Assembly (NCBI GenBank): GCA_026214975.1
Contig: JAOBSW010000526.1
Location: 62,001-126,000 of the forward strand
Length of the DNA: 64,000 nt
Direction: 5' to 3'
Source of the DNA: Gentiana macrophylla
Lineage: Eukaryota; Streptophyta; Magnoliopsida; Gentianales; Gentianaceae
Both the position numbers and the translations under genes were made by a program. Position 1 is the first letter of the stretch. Every line of letters begins with the position of its first letter. Shown here in pieces: positions 56,501-64,000 of this stretch. The notes under the pieces are model-generated. The model did no database searches. It was not told the DNA's origin and saw nothing but the letters and a program-made list of their open reading frames with translations.

Positions 56501-58810
56501 TCACTAGAAGAATTTCAAAGTCCAAAGTCACCTTTAAACTAAGTTTGTCTTCCGTTTGACAGGAATGACACTAGTGACATACCTATATGTCACTGGTTTT
56601 TAGAAGGCTTAAGAGAAAATATCTCTTTCGAAAATTAATTGCATTATCGATTAACTAGTTCAACGTCCTAGTTACTTTCCACTTTTTAACGAAGTCAATA
56701 CTAGTCAATTATAAATTTTTAAGCAATTTAGTAAGGGATAATCTTTGTAAATAAAATGACATAAATTAATTCAAGTTTAACACTACTATATTTATTTTAG
56801 GAATTGTAAACTAAAATTAAGTCTACTCTACCATTCAAGGTTTTAACCTCGCATCTCGAGTGCCGCCTTAGGGTAGGTCAAAGAGATGACGGTTAAATCG
56901 AGACAATCTCATCAATGAATAACTTGTGAGAATCGGACATCCCACGAGAATCGAACATCCCTTTATTCATTGACTACCTTCCTTTTCAGCCTAGATATTT
57001 CCAAAAATACCCATGATGAGTGTGACCTACTATATCGGATCTCTTAGGTACGCCCCAGTATGCCGTCTTAGGATAGGTCGGTGACCCGACGAGTACCCGA
57101 AATCCTATCCTTTCGGAGACCAAGCCATGAATGTTGATAGGGGCGAACACCATCCTTAGGGGGCGAAATCAAAGCGCCTCGGCGTCACCCTCTCTCTCAC
57201 TTACTTGTATCTATAGTAGAGGCCGTGGGGTTGGTTGTCGCCTCCCGCTCCCACTCAATATTTTGGAAGTGGTTGTGGGTTAACTAACCACGTCTTTTTG
57301 ATGTTAACATAAAAGCACATCAAATCAAGGATTCGAATGGTGTCGGTAACGTAGGCAAGCCTACCCGTCCTATTCGTTGGAACATATGTGATGATCGGAC
57401 GAAATCGGGTCAAGAGAGCCTATTGAGATTAGAAGGAATCACCCCTCCGCTCTCGGTTTGGCTTAGTCTTGCCGGACTCCCGTGCATACATCACACTAGG
57501 AGGGTTAAGTCGTTCGGCGAAGCTCGAGTTGACCACCCAACCTATAGGCGAACCGTTTTATCCAAGATTTATTGTTCTTTTACCATCATTCGATCTCGTA
57601 GACTCTACGAATCGAAAGCGTGATCTCGTTTGGGCTTTAAGGCGGTTCACCGAGAACACACACGAAAGGCTTAACGATTTCATAACCCGTCCTCGGATCT
57701 TTAATTAGTTACTAAATTAATTAATTACCACGTATTAATTAAATTTCAACTAATTACGCGAGTTTAATATACATGCCTATTTTAATTACCAAAATTAAAA
57801 TTCTACATGTATGCATGGAGTGGATTTATGATATGATGCATGTCATGGCAATTCGGTTTTATATCTATTTTATGATCAAACACATAAAAATAAATGCGGA
57901 AAATTTAAAACACCGAGATGGACCGTTGGCTTTTTCGAATCTAACCTATTAGAAAATAAATAACCAAACCCTACCTAGGGTTTACTACTTTCTAACAAAA
58001 TCTGCAGCTGTTCGAACTCTTCGACGATCGGCATACGAAACGGACTCGGATCGGGACGAAACTTTCCAGATCTTTTCTTCACTCCTTGAACTTCAATATG
58101 GACGGTTGGATCGGATTTTTGACTTACCAATTTTCTCCAGTAAACTGCCAAACTTGCTGCTGAATCTGACTTTAACTGCACTGTATCAAGGACTTCCTGA
58201 GGCAGATCGGGAATCGAGATGAATCGATCGACCTGAAATTTTATGGTACGTCCGAAACTCCAAGTTTATCAATCTGAACAGTCGGATTTGCGTTTCAACG
58301 GTCCAAACTCTCCCAGAAAATCGAGGAAGTCACAGATAGTGTTTCTGTGAATCCTGCGTTTTCTGTTACAGCAGCCTCTTCGCAGCATCAAACGGATATC
58401 GAAACGGACTCTGATCGACGCCAAAATTTGTGGAGTTGATCATCATCTTCTAATCTTGATTCTGACCGGAGGGATCTTCGTTTCAACGGTTCGATCAACG
58501 GGAAAAGGAAAAATACTAAACAGCTACTAAACAGATCTATTTTTGGAAATTAAAATTGCAATAAAAGAATTACATAATCTCCTATACTCATATGGACGAA
58601 TTTTCATCGTTTATATGAGTTTTACAATAGATCTAACGAATTATGATTGCCAACCCCAATCCATCTCTTCAACCACGACATTCATAAGCATAAAAATTAA
58701 ACATATGCATCGGCCCCAAAAAATTGGGACAAAGAATCTACATGTTTTACTCACTCCTAGATCTAATATTTTATACGTATAAATATAGATCACCATGGCT
58801 ATCGCTACTT

Positions 58811-60673
58811 TGTTAGTAGTAATACCATCCGCGTGAAGCGATTTAATGGATCTAGATCTATAAAATACACGTAATAAAACAACTAGATCTACTTCTACAA
58901 GGGGTTGTAGAACATACCTCTTGGATCTCTAAATCCAAGTTGAAGAACCGCAATGGAAAGAACGAAGATGTGAAGAGCACCACGATCTTCCGTGACGTGT
59001 GATCCAAACAACTCCCGGTGGAAGGAAATTCTCACTCGAACCCTTCCGATATGCTACCGGAAAAATCTCCAAGATTTTCCCCAAAACCCCTTGGCGAATT
59101 TTCCTCTTCTTTCTCTAAGAAAGTCGAAATTATGTGTGTGTTAAGGGCAGGAGAAGCTCTCTTTATACTGAGAGAGAGTAATCCTTGTCTCAAAGATTAA
59201 ATAATTAAGAGATAATTATTACATTAATCCTTTTTCCAAATAAAAGATAAATAAAATAATTATCCCAAACAAATTAGGATAAATCATATTATTATCTAAT
59301 ATTTCATGAATTATCATTTAACAAATAAAAGATAAATCATGCATTAAATAATTATCAAGAAAAACGAATTTTCCAATAATTAAATAATAACACAAAATGC
59401 ATGCGCACCTTTCTTTCAAAGTAAGGTCCACGCACCTTTTAATATATTTGACCAAAAAAGGTCAACACACCAATTAAGTAGAAAGTCACTTTAAAAATGT
59501 CTTTTCGCAGTGTATTTAATTATTTAAGCCCAACTAATTTAATAGTCACTAAACAATTAATTCACATATCGTTTTAATAAAGTCCAACGAGAACTAAATT
59601 AATATTATTGGGATTCGACGTCCGAGAATCATATATGCTATATTAGGAAGCGTCGTCGGGGAATTGGACTAATAATCAATGCTCCGATAAATCAAATAAA
59701 TAATTATCTTACGACAGAATAATTATATTCGATAAATCAATCACGAGAATACGCCACCATAATCCCGTGATGCACTCTCTCTCGATTATGAGATTATATT
59801 TATCTCGTCACGATAATAATAATAAGCGTCCATTGATATAATCATTACATATGGATTAATCCTCATAGATTATTCATTCTAAATCGGGAAGTTACCGTTA
59901 ACCCTTTTTAGAACCTCTTATCCTTATTTACCATTAACCCCCTAGTGATCAATTAATTCATACAACTCACTGGTGATCAATCAGTGTGATATGAACTCGC
60001 GCGATCGATCGGTTTCTAGGATTAACAAATAAGGAGGCGTCTATCTACTTCCATAAATGGAAGGAATGGATTCGTATCTGTGATAACACGGACTACTCAC
60101 TCAATCGATTACAATGCCAAGATGGGGTAATTCGGACCATTGGACTCGGTGTAATCTTAACCGTCAAGTCAAACTTCATGCGATTCAAGCGGTTGGTTGT
60201 GATCACCTCAGGATTAAGATATATCCATAAATATGATCATCCATTGATTCGATAAGACTTCTCGATTACGGAATTATATCGTGAACTCTAATCAAATCGG
60301 TCCAAATACTATACGATATATCTATCATATATAAATGCCCCATTAGGTTCTCTTAACCGAAAGTCCGGATAGGACTATCACACCTATTGTGTTGCAGGCG
60401 CATTAATAGCACGTTAAAGGAGAGACCCGATACTCGATTAACTTCACTACGGGCTAATTGTATTTTAAGTACATCTTCACTAAACTCAATCCTCCCGTGT
60501 ATATACCATACACGAGTTAAGTGATTACATAAACGATATACTTAGGGTTTTACGTAGTGTAAATACTATTGTCACATCGGTGATTATGAGAATAATAAAT
60601 ATGAATAATAACGTCAATTCATTTATTAAATAAAACAATTACAAAAATTGTCTTTCGGGCATCACACCTAACA
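58811..60673 (-). repeat. 5' LTR of the LARD-like element
   Basis: 1,863 bp, TGTTAGTAGTAATACC...ATCACACCTAACA. The adjoining interior on its left does not show the usual initiator-Met primer site, so a different primer is possible. Confidence 0.9.
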
Positions 60674-60678
60674 TAAAC
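60674..60678. repeat. target-site duplication TAAAC, right copy
   Basis: Matches 51375-51379. Confidence 0.88.
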
Positions 60679-61100
60679 ATCCTTAACTGACATGACACCC
60701 ATACGAGCAATATGCTCAAGAACATCTTGGGTGGCTGTCCCATAGTGAGTGGATCCACAATAATGGAGTTTGTCATGATATGTTCAAAAGACACCCTTCC
60801 ACTTTGAACTCTTTATTTAACAACTAAGAATCATATATCAATGTTCTCACACATTGTTGAATTCCAATCGTTGTTGGGATAAAACACCGTGGAACTATTA
60901 TTACAAGAATAAATTTTCCGCATCCATATCCCGTCACTAGTGGCTTCTAAAGCCCCGAATTTTGTCCCCAAAGTCAAATAAGTCATAAGTGTCTGCTTAG
61001 CACTTTTCAGAAAGACAACTTCTTTTGACAAAATGAAGACATATCCTTATGTGGATTTAAATGTATCTTTACATCCACCAAAATCTAAGTCAGTATACCG
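60679..61100 (-). pseudogene. outer copia RNase H
   Basis: The minus strand reads TLGTKFGALEATSDGIWMRK (60831-61031), followed by VSFEHIMTNSIIVDPLTMGQ and PPKMFLEHIARMGV next to the nested element. This is the usual C-terminus of SIRE/Retrofit-like copia pol ('xxEHISTxxMIADPLTKGLP'). Frames change twice. Confidence 0.8.
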
Positions 61101-62310
61101 AATGATCTCTAACTTTTCTGACTCTAGATATGTGAGCATCTTATATTTTATTTTCTGCTAGTACTTTATAACCTTATAGGCTGTGACCAAATGACCCTTT
61201 CCAGGATCTTTTAAGAATCTGCTCAACCTGACTGAAATGTACACAATAACCAGACATGTACAAACCTAAGCACACATTAGACTCCCAATAAATATATCAA
61301 AGGGAATCTTCTGTATTTCCTCCTACTTTATATCATTAGAAAAGGCACATTTTGAGACTAAACTTGTCTCACTTAGACACAGGGGTACCATGTGTTTTAC
61401 AATCCAGCATGTCGAATCTCTTCAGAAAACTTTATCGATATAGTCTATTTGTAATGATCCAATAATACCTCAGGGATAACCTTGATATACATGGATCCCG
61501 AAAAAACTAAAAATAGCGTCTCCTAAATCTTTCAACTCAAAACCGAACGAGATAAATGATTTAGTTTCACGCCCAAAAACTATATCGTTACCGGTAATCA
61601 TCGACATGTCAAACCAAGAGTATGAACCTACTCCCACTAAACTTATGGTAGATACATTCATCAACATAATTTGACCCAGAACCAAATGAGACAATAATTT
61701 GATGAAATCTATTATACCATTGACAGGAAAAACCGTTTGAGTCCAAAGATGGATTTCTTTAATTTGCAAGCCATATTCTTTGCGTCACCAAATGCAAAGT
61801 TTTTTGGCAGCACTAAATCAATGTTTCATCAATGTCACCAGCTTGATGAACATTGTCTTTACATCCATCTAATGTAACTAATAATCCATATGAGCAAGTA
61901 GAGCCATAATTATTCAGAAAGAAACCATAGAAAGCATTTTATAATATATGCTCCTTTGAGTAAAGCCTTTAATGACAAGACATACCTTATATCTTTCCAC
62001 ATTACCATCCGAATCCCTCTTGGTCTTAAATGTCCATTTACGACCAATGGGTTTGATCATACGGAAATAGTAGAATATTCCAAATGTCATTGTCCTTCAT
62101 GGACTTCCTCTCATTTTGCACAACCTTAATCCACTTATGAGAGTTGGAGCTTTCCATGGCTTGGGAATGGTAACGGATTGTCCTCCATATTGCCGGGATC
62201 CTTATGCTCAAGGAGGTAAACAATATAATTATTCTGAATTGTTGACACAATCTCTCTAGTGGAGTGTCTTGGTGGCGGTGCCACTGATTTCTCATGTGGT
62301 ATCTCATATG
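61101..62310 (-). pseudogene. outer copia reverse transcriptase
   Basis: The RT start lies at 62038-62307 (SQAMESSNSHKWIKVVQNER, KSMKDNDIWNILLFPYDQTH). The palm region lies at 61470-61769, where the catalytic box is degraded (SWFDMSMITGND for YVDD) and FELKDLGDA follows. The palm has lost at least one Asp of the YVDD pair. Stops separate the pieces. Confidence 0.78.
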
Positions 62311-63400
62311 CTCGTGTTGCTCCCATATAAGTTATTGAGGATGTTGAGGTTGTATAATTGGAAGTTCAAGAATATTGTCATAAACCGTATCTGGCAATAA
62401 TATACATCCCATTTGGGAAATACAAATTGTTACCAACTGCCACTTTAGGGAGAGTCATGGTAGGCTCTTCCTTAAAGACAATATTTCATACCTTATCTTC
62501 CCCCCAAACTCAATATCCTCAAGGAACCTTGCAGATCCCGTCTAATAAAAACAAAAAATTGAAAGTATGGCCATAGAACTTAAAACCCTGGATCTCTTAA
62601 AACACCACATAACATAACAATTAACCAAAGTCCAATTTTCTTTCCTTTGGCTTATAAGGCCTAACCTTAGTTGGACAACCTCAATATGATTACACGAATA
62701 CTAGGTTATCCTAGTCCATATTTCATATTGGGTTTTGGTTACTGTTGTAGTGGTATTTATTTAGTATGAAAGCTGCCAACTTTAATTTCCGTAGTAACTA
62801 CCATTAGATATATTAAAAGCGAATAATCGTCTATGAAGGTGATACTTTATTTCTGACCATTCCAACATACCGTAAGGAATAGACATCAAGTGACCATATG
62901 TATCAATTCTAAGACGTACTTAGAGCAATCAAATATCTAATCTCCTATGTTGGTTTGTTACCCCTTAATACAACCTACTCAGACATGATCATCTGACATA
63001 TCAAGGGGATCAAAATGTTCCATCTGGTGCAAGCCTTTATATTCTCTTTCGAGAATATTTTTTTTCTTAAATGCTAATGCCAAACCATATAGGAACCATC
63101 ATCAGTTGACTTTTGATTTATGCCATAAAAACTAAATGCAGAGCTTTCTTAAGGATACAATGGTATCCACCAAATACTGATTATTACTGAAAGCCAAATG
63201 ATTAGAACATATTTAACCTGAATACCGAAAAGACTAAATATATCATCCTTTAATTGAACAAGAATGTCCTGATTTGTCCAATCAATAAATGAAAAACCAA
63301 ATTCCGCCATAAAGACGACATGATAAGTCTCTTCCAAGTCTAGAAAATGTTCAATCTTCGGTAACAATCTAGTTTCCGAATAGGCTTAACCTTACCGTAT
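62311..63400 (-). pseudogene. outer copia integrase region, degenerate
   Basis: Minus-strand translation near 62480 shows a linker before RT (STREIVSTIQNN, EPTMTLPKVAVGNNLYFPNG). Further right a pre-integrase-like CGLHQMEHFDPLDMSDDHV run appears near 63000. No catalytic motifs survive clearly. Assigned mainly by position between RT and gag. Confidence 0.5.
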
Positions 63401-64000
63401 CAACATCACCCACAAAGATATATCTTTCAACATCAACTGGTGATCGATAATGCTAGTTACTCTGCATATTCACGCTCAAGTGAATAGTTGCATCAGAATC
63501 TATCCACTAAGTATGTTCAGGCACATAAATCAACTAAGCAAAAAAGGAAAAAAAAACTTAACTTAATATGCTCAGCAAGCATTACACTACAAGCAATCTT
63601 CATCGTGTACCTACCTATTGACATAAGAAACAACTAATATCCTTATGTTGTCATTTATGCCCCTAATGTTGAATACCAACAGCTTCCTTAAACTTAATTT
63701 TATTGTGCCCTTACCTTTAATGGTGACCATATTCAGCACTTTCTGGTTGCCCAAATTTCAATCATTTCACTTCTTGCACTTAGTGGGAAAACTGATTCCT
63801 TCAACTCCCACCATTCCTTATGTCAGTTATAACTGACATTTAATTTACCATATTGTGCATGAAGAGAAAGAATGATAAATTACACCAGAAGACCATCACA
63901 TATCCAAATCAAGGACCTGAAATATGGAAATTAGATGAGCCATTTCCAAAATGTAACCTTTATGTTGCATTAACCCAAGTGCCTTATAGAGTCACAGCTT
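63401..64000 (-). other. probable gag/protease part of the outer copia, not resolved
   Basis: Expected by gene order, but no zinc knuckle, protease motif or capsid signature could be read. The window ends before the 5' LTR. Confidence 0.3.

Larger units (their letters stand above)
53254..58810 (-). other. non-coding interior of the LARD-like element
   Basis: No protein family recognised on either strand. Repeated features: eight copies of CTCCCACT (AGTGGGAG on the minus strand), a three-copy tandem repeat at 56105-56500, and a CAGTATGCCGTC(G/T)TAGGATAGGTCGGTGAC string at both 53421 and 57057. The 5' side (57960-58500) contains two GAAACGGACTC(G/T)GATC stretches. Confidence 0.75.
51380..60673 (-). 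mobile_element. large non-coding LTR retrotransposon (LARD-like), nested in copia
   Basis: 9.3 kb with LTRs of 1,874 and 1,863 bp beginning TGTTAG and ending CTAACA, TSD TAAAC, and on the minus strand a copia-like polypurine tract (AAGTGGGAGATTG) beside the left LTR. The 5.56-kb interior has no ORF above about 80 codons and no gag, protease, integrase or RT motif on either strand. Long LTRs with a conserved but non-coding interior define LARD-type non-autonomous elements. It would need proteins supplied by another element. Confidence 0.88.

Noticed and set aside
57423..57708. Two overlapping ORFs in the LARD interior
   Set aside because: Opposite to the element's orientation, short, and without recognisable motifs.
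51509..59200. Matching small ORFs in both long LTRs (51509-51745 and 59018-59200)
   Set aside because: They are alike only because the LTRs are alike. They differ in length and frame and have no family features.

Overview
This window looks like an intergenic, transposon-packed stretch of a plant nuclear genome, most likely a eudicot. Most of it is LTR retrotransposon sequence, mainly Ty1/copia with some Ty3/gypsy of the Tat/Ogre/Retand type. Smaller elements include CACTA, hAT-like and Stowaway DNA elements, poly(A)-tailed retroposons and AT microsatellites. No intact single-copy host gene is visible. The host-gene material consists of a broken F-box/DUF295 gene, an unrecognised possible multi-exon remnant, and gene fragments carried inside a CACTA element.

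Layout. 1-6462: an old plus-strand copia element, split by a complete minus-strand copia element (202-5228, TSD GAAAT). 6767-7262: a poly(A)-tailed retroposon with a 16-bp TSD. 8089-8213: a SINE-like piece. 8361-9438: F-box/DUF295 pseudogene on the minus strand. 10703-11353: hAT-like MITE. 11390-12860: a diverged copy of the long LTR seen again at 51-60 kb. 12860-14897: gypsy-type LTR remnant. 14898-25575: a minus-strand copia remnant split by a 7.8-kb CACTA element (16501-24274). 25313-27223 and 40007-41043: two copies of one segment, the first interrupted by a poly(A)-tailed insertion. 29391-38051: copia element with 171-bp LTRs and TSD GATGT, whose centre is replaced by the 3' half of a Tat-like gypsy element. 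39212-40006: truncated copia gag. 41270-42813: possible host gene remnant. 43690-44395: minisatellite followed by an LTR. 44984-49743: complete but frameshifted plus-strand copia (TSD ATAAC). 50415-64000: minus-strand copia, split by a 9.3-kb LTR element (51380-60673, TSD TAAAC) with 1.87-kb LTRs and no recognisable genes.

The most interesting object is the CACTA element. It has palindromic subterminal repeats, no transposase that I can see, and fragments of at least four unrelated host genes with introns still in place: the splicing factor SLU7, a CDK-like protein kinase, a BRWD/PHIP-type WD40 protein and a DUF241 protein. Two or more further exons remain unidentified. This is the pattern of gene-capturing ('Pack'-type) CACTA transposons. 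The second is the 9.3-kb non-coding, LARD-like element, whose interior carries eight copies of a polypurine-tract-like octamer.

Nearly all element ORFs are broken by stops or frameshifts. The elements appear to be genomic fossils, possibly with some indel error in the assembly. Element boundaries were set by matching LTR ends, target-site duplications, primer-binding sites and polypurine tracts by eye.
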